Source: Cerasicoccus frondis
GTDB lineage: Bacteria > Verrucomicrobiota > Verrucomicrobiia > Opitutales > Cerasicoccaceae
Length of the DNA stretch: 64,000 nucleotides
Direction of reading: 5' to 3'
Assembly: GCA_031296915.1 (NCBI GenBank)
Contig: JAVDPC010000008.1
Span: 155,440 to 219,439, forward strand
This document shows, piece after piece, positions 8,387 through 17,808 of the stretch. The translations under genes were made by a program, and so were the position numbers. Position 1 is the first letter of the stretch. Every line of letters begins with the position of its first letter. The notes below the pieces were generated by a model. That model saw only the letters and a list, made by a program, of their open reading frames with translations, did not search any database and was not told where the DNA came from.

Positions 8387-10541
8387 GTATTGGCTATCTT
8401 CATCAAGTCTGTTTGCGCGCGCCATCGAGCAAGCCTGCGCGATAACGGACGCGTATCGTGAGCTTGCCAATGCGCCTGCTGCGAAGCGGGAGGCTGCGGT
8501 GCTGAAAGTTCAGTTTTCGGCGATGTTTCAGCCGATTCAAGCGGGCGACGAATTTGCAGGGCGCGTGTACTATCCGCTGGTTGGCTTGAGCCCTGAGCCT
8601 GTTGACTTAGGATACTACTGCGTGTTTTCCGCTCTTGAAGAAGGGGCGCGCCTTTACCCGGAGAACAGAATCAGCGCTCAAACAATAATCGATTTTTGGC
8701 GGGACAAAACCACAACTGGCAAAGTGCGATTAGCTTTCCCGGGTTGGGTTGCTGCGCGTTTGACTTCGGATGCTTGGACGGAGGAGAGTGGGGCGGCGTT
8801 TCCACTGTATCGCATGGCGGGCTCGTGTCTGGATTATCCTAAGCTCCTGCGAGGGGGGCTCGCTGCATTGGAGGATGAATTGCGGCGAACCCAGTTTGAT
8901 TATGTTGTCCCATTGATCCAGGCGACCATCGATCGCTATCAACATGAGTCGCCTTCGGCTGAAATCGCTAGCAGTTTACGGGCGATCCGACATGAGCCAC
9001 CGCAGACTTTTAGGCAAGCAATACAGCTCTTTTGGCTATATGCACTACATTCTGGAACTTGGAATTACGGCCGGCTGGATGTGGCGCTGGGGCCGTTTCT
9101 GAAAGCTGACTTGGATGGGGGGCGTATTACGTGGGAAGACGCGCTCCAGATGGCCTGCGCACTATGGCGCCTGATGCATTGTTATGACAACATGTATGAT
9201 AACCGACTCATTGTCGGTGGGCGTGGGCGAGACGACGTCGAAGCCGCTGACCTGTTTGCGCTTCTAGCGATAGAGGCGACGCGCAAAGTGCGACTTAACC
9301 AGCCGCAGCTATCGTTGCGTTTCGATCAACGGCAGAACCGCGAGCTTTGGGATCGGGCAATGGATGCGATAGGTGAAGGCTGCACGTTTCCCATGCTCTA
9401 CAATGACGCCGTAAATGTCCCAGCTGTGATGCGCGCGTTTGGCGTTGATGAGCGAATGGCCGAGCAGTATACGCCTTACGGCTGCGGCGAGTATGTGCTC
9501 AATCACTGCAGCGAGGGTTCGCCCAATGGCGTGATCAATTTGCTCAAGGTATTGGAGCTTTGCTTACACGAAGGAGTTGACCGCAATACCGGCCAGTGTG
9601 TTGTGCCGGGTCTGCCTCGCGTTGATGACATTGAGGATATTGATGCACTGTGGGACGTTTATCAGTTCGCTGTTGATTACTATGTCGAGGCCTTGGCTTG
9701 CCAGCAGAAGATTGAATACGACGTAATGGCGGCTGACGCTCCGCTCGGATTTATCAGTGCGCTTACTTCAGATTGCGTTGCTCGCGACTGCTCGGCATTT
9801 GGCCAGGGGTCGCGCTACCTCGGTGGCTGCCTGGAGACCTATGGCAACACGAATACCGCAGATAGCTTGCACGTGATTAATGAGCTCGTGTTCAAGCAGC
9901 AGCGTTACACACTTCAAGCAATCGTGGACGCCATGGACGCCAACTTTGATGGCCATGCAGAGATGCTAAAGGCATGTCAGCAGGTGAGCAGATATGGCAA
10001 TGACGAAGGGCTGGCCGATGCTATGGCTCAGCGTGTTCATGAGCATGTATGTAGGGCTGCCATGGATCACGGTCGCGCGGTTGGCTTGGACAGTTATTTG
10101 GTCGTCGTGATTAACAATTGGGCCAATACCGTGCTGGGTTGGAAAACTTGCGCTAGCGCAGACGGTCGTTTGTCCGGACAGCCAATGGCGAATGCAAACA
10201 ACCCATCGCCGGGGGCGGATGTTAATGGTGTGACGGCTTTCCTGAATTCGCTCATCAAGCTCGATCCGTCGCTGCATGCAGGCTCGGTCCAGAATATGAA
10301 GTTTTCCAAAGAGTGGTTTGGTGAAATGCGTCCGAAGCTTGATGCGCTCTTGCAGGTGTATTTCGCCCGTGGCGGTTCACAGGCGATGATTACGGTTGTT
10401 TCACGCTCGGACATGGAGGACGCCATGAGGGAGCCGGAAAAGTGGGGGCACTTGATGGTGCGCGTTGGCGGATTCAGCATACGCTTCATTGACCTGCCTC
10501 GGCCAGGCCAGTTGGAGGTTCTTTCTCGCACACTAAACTAA
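8358..10541 (+). CDS. Glycyl radical enzyme of the pyruvate-formate-lyase/dehydratase superfamily
   Basis: 727 residues. The C-terminal glycyl-radical loop RVGGFSIRF places the radical on Gly705, and the catalytic thiyl residue is Cys376 in YGCGEYVLN. Most characterised diol dehydratases and C-N or C-S lyases of this superfamily have GCVE; pyruvate formate lyase has adjacent cysteines. Here the Cys and following Glu378 are kept but the middle residue is Gly, pointing to a non-PFL dehydratase or lyase of an unassigned clade. The cognate activase follows six bases downstream. No bacterial microcompartment gene is seen nearby. The length is slightly below the usual 780-850. Confidence 0.85.
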   Translation: MKTLSELSPEYWLSSSSLFARAIEQACAITDAYRELANAPAAKREAAVLKVQFSAMFQPIQAGDEFAGRVYYPLVGLSPEPVDLGYYCVFSALEEGARLYPENRISAQTIIDFWRDKTTTGKVRLAFPGWVAARLTSDAWTEESGAAFPLYRMAGSCLDYPKLLRGGLAALEDELRRTQFDYVVPLIQATIDRYQHESPSAEIASSLRAIRHEPPQTFRQAIQLFWLYALHSGTWNYGRLDVALGPFLKADLDGGRITWEDALQMACALWRLMHCYDNMYDNRLIVGGRGRDDVEAADLFALLAIEATRKVRLNQPQLSLRFDQRQNRELWDRAMDAIGEGCTFPMLYNDAVNVPAVMRAFGVDERMAEQYTPYGCGEYVLNHCSEGSPNGVINLLKVLELCLHEGVDRNTGQCVVPGLPRVDDIEDIDALWDVYQFAVDYYVEALACQQKIEYDVMAADAPLGFISALTSDCVARDCSAFGQGSRYLGGCLETYGNTNTADSLHVINELVFKQQRYTLQAIVDAMDANFDGHAEMLKACQQVSRYGNDEGLADAMAQRVHEHVCRAAMDHGRAVGLDSYLVVVINNWANTVLGWKTCASADGRLSGQPMANANNPSPGADVNGVTAFLNSLIKLDPSLHAGSVQNMKFSKEWFGEMRPKLDALLQVYFARGGSQAMITVVSRSDMEDAMREPEKWGHLMVRVGGFSIRFIDLPRPGQLEVLSRTLN

Positions 10542-10546
10542 AGTCG

Positions 10547-11245
10547 ATGAATGCAGTGGAGGCCAGCGACTCATGCGGTGTTGTGTTTGATATACAACGC
10601 GCATCGCTGCATGATGGGCCGGGGTTGAGGACGACCGTGTTCCTCAAGGGCTGTCCGTTGCGTTGCGCTTGGTGCCACAACCCAGAGTCTCAGCAAAGAG
10701 CGCCACAGATGGGGCAGTCGGGGAAGGTCTATGGCTGTTGGATGTCAGTGGAAGAAGTAATGGCGGTCGTTCGAGCGGATCGTGCGTTTTACGAAAGTTC
10801 AGGCGGCGGGCTGACGATTTCTGGTGGCGAGCCGACGGTTCAGTTCGAGTTCTGTCTGGCGCTCTTAGCTACCGCGAAAGCCGACGGCATTCACACCTGT
10901 CTGGATACCTGTGGGCAGGTGTCACCGAAGCGATTAAGCCAACTCCTGCCTTGGGTTGATTTATTTCACTACGACCTCAAACATTTTGACCCTCATGAGC
11001 ACCAGCGTTGGACGGGCGTTGATGGGAAACTAATTCTGCAAAACTTGCGGATGCTGATTGAGGCGGGCGCTCGCATCCATCTACGCTGTCCCATCGTGCC
11101 GGGAGTTAACGACAATCAGGACCACGAGGCGTTTCTTCAAGAGTGGGAGTCTCGGGAAGAAATCGAGTTTTTGGAGCGCTTGAATTATCATTCAATTGGC
11201 AATGCCAAGTATGAGGATTTGGCGATGGAGCCATTTGCTCCGTGA
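10547..11245 (+). CDS. Glycyl-radical-enzyme activating protein (radical SAM)
   Basis: 232 residues. The radical-SAM cluster motif CPLRCAWCHNPE (CxxxCxxC) follows the activase signature GPGLRTTVFLKG, and the SAM-binding segment TISGGEPT is present. It lacks the ferredoxin-like double [4Fe-4S] insertion found in many dehydratase activases and so resembles the compact PflA type. It would install the glycyl radical on the enzyme encoded six bases upstream. The C-terminus stops soon after the SIGNAKY element, some residues shorter than PflA, and no frameshifted continuation was recognised downstream. Confidence 0.85.
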   Translation: MNAVEASDSCGVVFDIQRASLHDGPGLRTTVFLKGCPLRCAWCHNPESQQRAPQMGQSGKVYGCWMSVEEVMAVVRADRAFYESSGGGLTISGGEPTVQFEFCLALLATAKADGIHTCLDTCGQVSPKRLSQLLPWVDLFHYDLKHFDPHEHQRWTGVDGKLILQNLRMLIEAGARIHLRCPIVPGVNDNQDHEAFLQEWESREEIEFLERLNYHSIGNAKYEDLAMEPFAP

Positions 11246-11616
11246 GCGTTTCAAAGTCTGTATTTTAATGGCGGTTGTGCTTCATTTCAGCAGTGAAGTG
11301 CTAAAGAGAAAGCAAATAAATACAGAGTGCATTCAACAACGCTTACTGTGCACCTGGTGCTTGGGAATGTTCGTCAAATTGATTGCTTTCGGATTACACT
11401 CAGAGCAAGCATGTGAGCGCTTCCTGCATCGTTCTTCGTATTCAGATTGTCGATGAAGGCAGCTTAAATTTCCCCCCTGTTTTACCCACGATATTTAATA
11501 TCCGTGAGATGATCATTAGTGACCTTATAAGATTATTATAAGTATCACTTGGTTTGTCTTATTGGATTGCCACCCCGAAGACGCGTGTGTCTTCAAAGAA
11601 CTAACCCCCAATCGCA
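11246..11616. other. Intergenic region, 371 bp
   Basis: No gene supported. It holds a GCACC-T-GGTGC palindrome (11350-11360), matching the one upstream of the FAD-oxidoreductase gene, and the AT-rich inverted repeat listed separately. No convincing terminator follows the activase gene. It presumably contains the promoter of the secreted glycosidase. Confidence 0.5.
11524..11542. promoter_or_regulatory. AT-rich inverted repeat upstream of the secreted glycosidase
   Basis: Perfect 7-bp arms CTTATAA and TTATAAG around a 5-bp centre, 75 bp before the ATG at 11617. Could be an operator; there is no experimental or comparative support. Confidence 0.35.
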
Positions 11617-14600
11617 ATGAAGCACTTGTACTTACGAAAGAGAACCTCCCTGTTGCCGACGCTGTTGTGTATTTCCAGCAGTCTGTTGGCAGTCGATTTC
11701 GTCATCGATAATCTCGATACTGCGGATGTCTCCACAACTGGCAGTTGGTCGAACTCCGGATCAACTCCTGGCTACTACGCCCAGAATTATGCACATGACA
11801 ATAATTCTGGTAAGGGCCAAAAAACGTTTACCTTCACGCCGGATATTCCGTTTGCAGGAGATTATGAGATATCCCTCCGGTGGACATCTTTTACGAATCG
11901 CGCTAGCAATGTTCCCGTTACCGTGACGCATGCTGGCGGAGCCGATACTTTCATCATTGATCAAACAGTCGCCGGGGGGCAGTGGGTTCCTTTAGGAACG
12001 TATTCATTCAACGCTGGTCAGGCTGGTAGCGTTTTGATCGAAAACACTGGGACAAATGGGTATGTGGTCGCTGACGCCATACGTGTTTCCTCGGCAGTTG
12101 CGGCGCCCGCCGGGCTTGTCGCGAAGTGGACTCTGGATGAAGATGCAGGTCTCGTCGCCTTTGATTCTGCTGGCATGCACGACGCGATGCTTTACGGCGA
12201 TGCCGTATGGGCGCCCCGTGGCAAGCAGTTTGGCGCAATTGAGCTGGATGGCGACAACGACTGGTTGGATGCGCTCGATAGTGAGGATTTCGACGGCGGC
12301 GAAGTCACTCTCTCATGCTGGTTCAGTCCGCGGGTTCTTGATGGGCAGCCGCGTGGCATCCTGTCCAAACGCCATAGCTACTCGCAGCAACGCGCGTTCA
12401 GCATATTCCTTTGGCAAAACAACGAGCTGATCATCGACATTGGCGCCGAGCGTTTTGCAACGGGCTATGTGGTCACTGATCTCAATACCTGGCGACACTT
12501 GAGCGTGGTCTTCGATGGCGCGTTGAGTCAGAGTCGCTTGAAGCTCTACATTGATGGGGCGCTGGAATACGAGGGCCAGCCGAACGCGACTGAGGTTCCT
12601 GACACCACTGCGAACTTTCACATCGGCACGCTGAATGCCAACTACGGTGTCGCATTCGATGGTTACATCGATGATGTGCGTTTCTATGCTGACTCGCTGG
12701 ATGCTTCGGAGATTGCCAGCATATTCACCGAGACTTCGGCTCATACCAAGATACGCCTCGACGCCAACATGATTATCGATGAGACGGGAGCCACGAACAT
12801 GGAAACGTTGGTCGATGAGCAAGCGCTGGTTGGTGATCCCGTGAATGACTTACCGAACGCCACTGCGCCTTCATCCACTTATGATCAAGTTGCCCAGTGG
12901 TATTTCCCGCTGCACGCGACGATCGATCTCGGCGCAGAATACGACATCAGCTACATTGCGTTTTACGATAGTAATAATTCTGGTGAGATTAAGATTTCCT
13001 CCGGCGATCCTTTCAACTGGACGGAGCTCATTACGGACAACCTTACGTCGTATCAGCAGTGGAAGATCTATCCAGTCGACCTCACGACGCGTTACCTGCG
13101 CTACAGTGATTTTGTTGGCGTTTCCACCCCTGAAATTGTGATTTACGGCACGCCACATGGAACCGTTGAGAAGGTCCCCGAGCCTGTGTCTTACAGCCCG
13201 CCCCCATTCGAAAAATTCCTGGGTGTGAATATCCACGGATGGGACCCACTGCACCGTCTGGAGGCATTTGGCTTTGTGCGTCAGTTTCGTGACTGGGAGT
13301 ACTGCGAAGGGCACAATGACTATGCGAACTACCCGGGGTATCCGAACAATGAAAACGCGTTTGCGCCGGCGTATACGGGTGCGAACTACGACAAAATGTA
13401 TGCCAACTACCAAACCGTTGGCTTGGACATGGTGATGACAATTCAAGATTCCGTGAGGTGGTTGAATGCGACACCAGGAGCAGTGAAACCCATACCGGAT
13501 GGTTCAGGACGCGACCCCATCGCTGCTGCTTCGTACATTGAGCACGCTGACCACATGTTCCAGACTGTCGCACGCTACGGTGGCCAAGCGGTTGACGACA
13601 GCCTGTTGAAATTGCGTTCAGACAATGCGCGTCTCTCGGGTTTGGATTACGTCCGTTACTACGAAAACTGGAATGAGCAAAACCAGTGGTGGAAGTATCG
13701 CGAGCATTACTTCACCCCTTACGAATACGCCGCGATGTCCAGCGCGGATGCAGACGGTCACCAAGGAACGATGGGCAACCATGTAGGGGTTTGGAACGCC
13801 GACCCGAATGCGCTCCATGTCATGGGTGGCATTATCAAACTGGACCTTAATTACATTAAAGCAATGAAGTTTTGGTGCGACCACAATCGCGCTGATGGAG
13901 AACTTCCCTGGGATGTGATTAATCTCCACATTTACAGTAATGACCGCGACGGCCAACAGCACGTCAACGCGCAAGGGATCAGCCCAGAGGAAGACAACCT
14001 CGCTGAAAAGCTGCGTGTCTTCCGCGACTATTGCGACCGCTACATGCCGGGCGTTGAGCTTTGGGTATCGGAGTTCGGTTACGACACCGCTCAAACCTCG
14101 CCCCAGCATGCGCCGATTATCGGAAGCTTCTCTGCCCAGGAAGTGCAGGCGCAGTGGAATGTCCGCGCCTTTCTAGCGATGGCGGCTGGTGGTGTGGATC
14201 GCGCTCAGATCTACTGCCTCTCCGATGTCAACTCGGCCTCGACCGGGCTCTATGGAACGACAGGGTTAACTTCAGATCGTTGGTCTGGCTTCGTGCCGAA
14301 GGTCTCCTGGTGGTATCTCTATACTTTGAAGAACCGCTTGAAGGGTCTGTACTTCGAAGCCGATCAGGATTCCGGCAACGCAGATGTCCGCATCTATCGT
14401 TTTAAGGACATCAATGGCGTCACGAAGGCTTACGTGGTTTGGTGCCCAACTACCGAACAGGTTGAGGTCAACGGTTACTCCCTCGCATTGCAAGGCGCGC
14501 CGAATACCGCACAGCTGGTTGAGCTTGAGGAGGGCGATCCCGATGGCGTGAAAACGCAGCTCGCGATCAACAGCGGCAACGTGACCGTGGACGTCAGCGA

Positions 14601-15057
14601 GCGCCCGGTTCTGGTCATGATCGACTACGATGCGCCCGAGTTTGAAATGACTCAAAAGCTAACGCTCACACCTGCCATGGTGACCAATGAAACCGGCCTG
14701 GGTGACGCCACCTTGATGGTCGACGAGCAATCCCTTGCAGGCGATCCGCGCGAAGCTGAAGCGACTCAACCAATCACTGGCTGGTCGCCGGGCAGCAGCG
14801 CCGCAAGCGCCTACATCGATCTGGGCCAAGTCTATAGCATCGACCGCATCTATCTCTACGATACGCAAAACACCGGCAGACTCACCATTGAGGTCGGTTC
14901 ACCGGGCAACTGGGCTACCTTGACTGAGTCCGATATGTCTGCCTACAACTCATGGAGCGAGTTCGTGTATGATGTCGACATCACCCAATCGCGGTATCTG
15001 CGCATTACCCGCATCGGAGGCGCTAACTTCAGCGAAATCGTTGTTTACGGTAAATAA
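11617..15057 (+). CDS. Large secreted multimodular glycoside hydrolase (clan-A-like TIM barrel)
   Basis: 1146 residues with a signal peptide (about 1-26). Domain order: golvesin-like module (about 30-150, closely similar to that in the FAD oxidoreductase), LamG module (about 168-370), discoidin-like module (about 385-510), TIM barrel (about 520-930) and a second discoidin-like module (about 1010-1146) resembling the first. The barrel shows Asn-Glu in ENWNEQN (Glu687, candidate acid/base) and Glu819 in LWVSEFGYD (candidate nucleophile), the pattern of retaining clan GH-A enzymes such as GH39/GH5 relatives. No PEP-CTERM tail. The exact GH family and substrate are not determined. Followed by a strong terminator. 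Confidence 0.8.
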   Translation: MKHLYLRKRTSLLPTLLCISSSLLAVDFVIDNLDTADVSTTGSWSNSGSTPGYYAQNYAHDNNSGKGQKTFTFTPDIPFAGDYEISLRWTSFTNRASNVPVTVTHAGGADTFIIDQTVAGGQWVPLGTYSFNAGQAGSVLIENTGTNGYVVADAIRVSSAVAAPAGLVAKWTLDEDAGLVAFDSAGMHDAMLYGDAVWAPRGKQFGAIELDGDNDWLDALDSEDFDGGEVTLSCWFSPRVLDGQPRGILSKRHSYSQQRAFSIFLWQNNELIIDIGAERFATGYVVTDLNTWRHLSVVFDGALSQSRLKLYIDGALEYEGQPNATEVPDTTANFHIGTLNANYGVAFDGYIDDVRFYADSLDASEIASIFTETSAHTKIRLDANMIIDETGATNMETLVDEQALVGDPVNDLPNATAPSSTYDQVAQWYFPLHATIDLGAEYDISYIAFYDSNNSGEIKISSGDPFNWTELITDNLTSYQQWKIYPVDLTTRYLRYSDFVGVSTPEIVIYGTPHGTVEKVPEPVSYSPPPFEKFLGVNIHGWDPLHRLEAFGFVRQFRDWEYCEGHNDYANYPGYPNNENAFAPAYTGANYDKMYANYQTVGLDMVMTIQDSVRWLNATPGAVKPIPDGSGRDPIAAASYIEHADHMFQTVARYGGQAVDDSLLKLRSDNARLSGLDYVRYYENWNEQNQWWKYREHYFTPYEYAAMSSADADGHQGTMGNHVGVWNADPNALHVMGGIIKLDLNYIKAMKFWCDHNRADGELPWDVINLHIYSNDRDGQQHVNAQGISPEEDNLAEKLRVFRDYCDRYMPGVELWVSEFGYDTAQTSPQHAPIIGSFSAQEVQAQWNVRAFLAMAAGGVDRAQIYCLSDVNSASTGLYGTTGLTSDRWSGFVPKVSWWYLYTLKNRLKGLYFEADQDSGNADVRIYRFKDINGVTKAYVVWCPTTEQVEVNGYSLALQGAPNTAQLVELEEGDPDGVKTQLAINSGNVTVDVSERPVLVMIDYDAPEFEMTQKLTLTPAMVTNETGLGDATLMVDEQSLAGDPREAEATQPITGWSPGSSAASAYIDLGQVYSIDRIYLYDTQNTGRLTIEVGSPGNWATLTESDMSAYNSWSEFVYDVDITQSRYLRITRIGGANFSEIVVYGK

Positions 15058-15088
15058 GCGATGCCAATGCTAACCTTATAAAGAAGCT

Positions 15089-15124
15089 GATGGCGGAGTC
15101 TTTCTCGGTGGAGACTCCGCCATC
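15089..15124 (+). terminator. Rho-independent-type terminator after the secreted glycosidase
   Basis: Perfect 13-bp arms (15089-15101 and 15112-15124; GATGGCGGAGTCT and its complement) around a 10-nt loop, 32 bp after the stop codon and followed by a short T-containing tail. Confidence 0.75.
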
Positions 15125-15262
15125 AAGTTTTCTATCCTAAACTAAGAATAGTTACATTGACCGGCTTTCTCTCAGATCAACTGGGCGATTCCAAAACTCG
15201 TGCTGTTTGGCCTGTGGTCGCTGATGATAAATGCTGTTTTTCTAATTTTTTTCTGGTCACCT

Positions 15263-15283
15263 TAACGTTTAACTATAACGTTT
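15263..15283. promoter_or_regulatory. Paired AACGTT sites, possible LacI-family operator
   Basis: TAACGTTT occurs at 15263-15270 and 15276-15283, each centred on the palindrome AACGTT, about 130 bp upstream of the secreted protein at 15410. A central CpG flanked by A/T-rich arms is typical of LacI-family operators, and a LacI-family gene lies just downstream (17809). Tentative. Confidence 0.4.
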
Positions 15284-15409
15284 TACTTGTTTGGTTTCAA
15301 AGTTTGCAACGACCTACCTAAAACCAAAACGCAAACCTCAATGCAGAGAGTCCCGGCTTACCATTCCCTAGGCCTCGGAGTCTGAATGCACGCGTGTCAT
15401 TTCTGAATT

Positions 15410-17677
15410 ATGAAACATACCTATCTCTTATCGCTTGTCGCCAGTTGCTTGGGCTGTATCTCACTGAGTGCGGCGACTCCCTTGAACCCGAATCTTCGAC
15501 TCATCCAAGAGATTGATGTTTCGCAAGCCCCGGAATCGGCGGAAGCATTCAGGGAATACCCGCAAGACATTAGTGAAGTGGTCACCATCCTGGGAGAGCC
15601 CGTTCGCACGCTGCCCAACGACAAGCCGGGAGTGAAATACTTTGGCTACCTGATCGGGGAGGGGAAAGGCCTGAAGGCTAATGGCAACTACATACTGGAG
15701 GTTGTTTACCCGGAAGATGCGCCGCGCTCCGCTGTTGTTCTCAATCGCGGAAATGGCACAATGCGAGGGTTTTACACCGGTAACACAGTAGGGGACGCCA
15801 TGTATCCGCGGTATGTTTACCAGAGCCCCGAATCGTTGGAGATCCCGCTTTCTGAAAAGTTTGAGACAGTGCAAATGCTCATGCGCCTGCAGGACAGAAC
15901 GTCTGTGACTGGGGGCATTCGCAAAGCAGAGGTTCCCAATGTCGATGACACCAAGCGCACCTTGACGCCTGAAGATGGATTCTGGGTTTACATTGCTCAA
16001 TATGAGCCCGAGCAGGACCCGCTGTCGCAAGGCGCAGCTGTCTCAAAAATCCGCTTGTATGAGGCGCCTGATTTCGAAGATTTCGATTTAAAAATCAACT
16101 ATCCTCCGAGTGATTTGCCTCGTCGGCATTTGTTCTTTCGCGAGGAAATGGCGGATGGCGTTATCACTGGCCCACGCGAAGAGTGGGGCTGGGTAGACGA
16201 GAAGGACTATTATCGTGGCAAAGCTGAGCTGATGCGCTTTTTGGGCATGAACACCATGGCCAAAGATCTTCTGGAGTTCGGCGCTAACCAGGGCTGGGAT
16301 TCCGCAAAATATGGTGGCGACGAGTGGGTCTATCAAAATAAATCACCCAATCGGTGGGATGGCGTTCTCGAAATCGCTGATCAATACGACCTCAGTGTCT
16401 TGCCGTACTATGAGTATTCAGGCAGCAAAGGCATCAAAGGCCTCGGCTTTGAGCGCCGGGCCGAGCCGCTCAATGGCGATACTTACACGCATATTAAATT
16501 CACGGAAACCGCGCGGGCTGACCTAACCGATCCGGATACCTTTGAGGACTTCCGTAGAATGCTGGAGCTCACCATTGTCGATCAGAAGGATAAGGCGGAA
16601 ATTATCGGAGCCTGGTTGCGGCCGCGATCCAGCCAATTGCCCATCAGCTTCGCTGACTCGACACGTAAGCGCTTTGCCGAAGAGACTGGTCGCAGCGAGG
16701 TGACAAGGGCCGAGCTCAACAAGCGTGGCGAGACATACGACGCTTACATTGATTGGTGGTACGACAAGCGTGAGGAGTTCTTGTTGAAGCTGCGGGATTA
16801 TCTGCGCAGCGAGGGCGTCAAGGATGCCGAAATTTTCTACACGGCGGACCCGACTGAGCCTGGCTGGATTCATCCAGAGGGGGGCGTTGCTGGCCTGGTT
16901 GCTGAAGACCCCTCAGCCTGGGAGGGCGTCGACCTGAAAAAGCCGCCCGTGCCATTGCAAGAAACCATTGACGACCATTGGTCCTATCGGGCGCTGACCA
17001 ATGCGCGTATGACATGGGGCAAGTGGGAGCACGAACACGCCAAGCCAATTTACGATCCAGAGCGCTATCAGGACACAGAGGGAGTTTACCCAACCTATTC
17101 GTTCAACCGTCTGTCATCGGTTTCTGACCCCATGGCCCTTGAAGCCTTTGAAACGGAATCCGGAATGGTGATGATACGTCACTATGGTCTCAACGAAGAT
17201 ATGCTACGTGTGCCCAATGGCAAGGATGGCAAGGATCTGGACCCATTGGGATATTACGCTGGAGACATGGAGCGCGTGGGCCCGTACATTGTCTTACCGG
17301 AAGTCAACGCAATGGCCAATGGCAACCCCACCGCGATTGGCTATTTGACGTCGAATAATTTCAACCGTTTGTCTCCCGCCTACGTGCGTCGGTTCAATGC
17401 CGCCTACCTGGCCTTGCCTGCGCTGCCTTCGGAGCTGGTCAAGGGCGCTGCTTCAAACGATCAGGTCGTCGTGCGTCGGATCGATGCAGGCAAGCATGGC
17501 GCGTATTATGCAGTGGTAAACCCCGGGTATGCTGCGGTAGGGGAGGTTACCATCAATCTGCCGGACCAGGGGCATGTCACGAATGCGGCGACTGGTGAGG
17601 CAATACAGCAATCCTCCACTGGCGGCATCCGTTTGAATTTGGATGCCTGTCACATGGTTGCCCTGAGAGTGGACTGA
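15410..17677 (+). CDS. Secreted protein of unrecognised family, glycosidase-like
   Basis: 755 residues with a signal peptide (about 1-22, MKHTYLLSLVASCLGCISLS). An N-terminal beta-rich domain (about 25-230) resembles a binding or jelly-roll module. The central part alternates predicted strands and helices in a TIM-barrel-like manner (for example ELMRFLGMNTMAKDLLEFG, YDLSVLPYYEYSG, IIGAWLRPRSS). The C-terminal part (about 690-755) resembles the beta-sandwich that closes many glycosidases. I cannot assign a GH family or catalytic residues. Between a secreted glycosidase and a LacI regulator, it is probably part of the same polysaccharide-use unit. Confidence 0.7.
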   Translation: MKHTYLLSLVASCLGCISLSAATPLNPNLRLIQEIDVSQAPESAEAFREYPQDISEVVTILGEPVRTLPNDKPGVKYFGYLIGEGKGLKANGNYILEVVYPEDAPRSAVVLNRGNGTMRGFYTGNTVGDAMYPRYVYQSPESLEIPLSEKFETVQMLMRLQDRTSVTGGIRKAEVPNVDDTKRTLTPEDGFWVYIAQYEPEQDPLSQGAAVSKIRLYEAPDFEDFDLKINYPPSDLPRRHLFFREEMADGVITGPREEWGWVDEKDYYRGKAELMRFLGMNTMAKDLLEFGANQGWDSAKYGGDEWVYQNKSPNRWDGVLEIADQYDLSVLPYYEYSGSKGIKGLGFERRAEPLNGDTYTHIKFTETARADLTDPDTFEDFRRMLELTIVDQKDKAEIIGAWLRPRSSQLPISFADSTRKRFAEETGRSEVTRAELNKRGETYDAYIDWWYDKREEFLLKLRDYLRSEGVKDAEIFYTADPTEPGWIHPEGGVAGLVAEDPSAWEGVDLKKPPVPLQETIDDHWSYRALTNARMTWGKWEHEHAKPIYDPERYQDTEGVYPTYSFNRLSSVSDPMALEAFETESGMVMIRHYGLNEDMLRVPNGKDGKDLDPLGYYAGDMERVGPYIVLPEVNAMANGNPTAIGYLTSNNFNRLSPAYVRRFNAAYLALPALPSELVKGAASNDQVVVRRIDAGKHGAYYAVVNPGYAAVGEVTINLPDQGHVTNAATGEAIQQSSTGGIRLNLDACHMVALRVD

Positions 17678-17808
17678 ATAATCAGAACACACATTAGGAC
17701 GCTGGCTTGAGACTGATCCCGTGGATTCCCAGCGGAAAACGAAGCTTGAGTAATGGGGGACGCCTATGGTTGGATTATTTTTAATCCTCTCCATGAAACG
17801 TATTCGGT

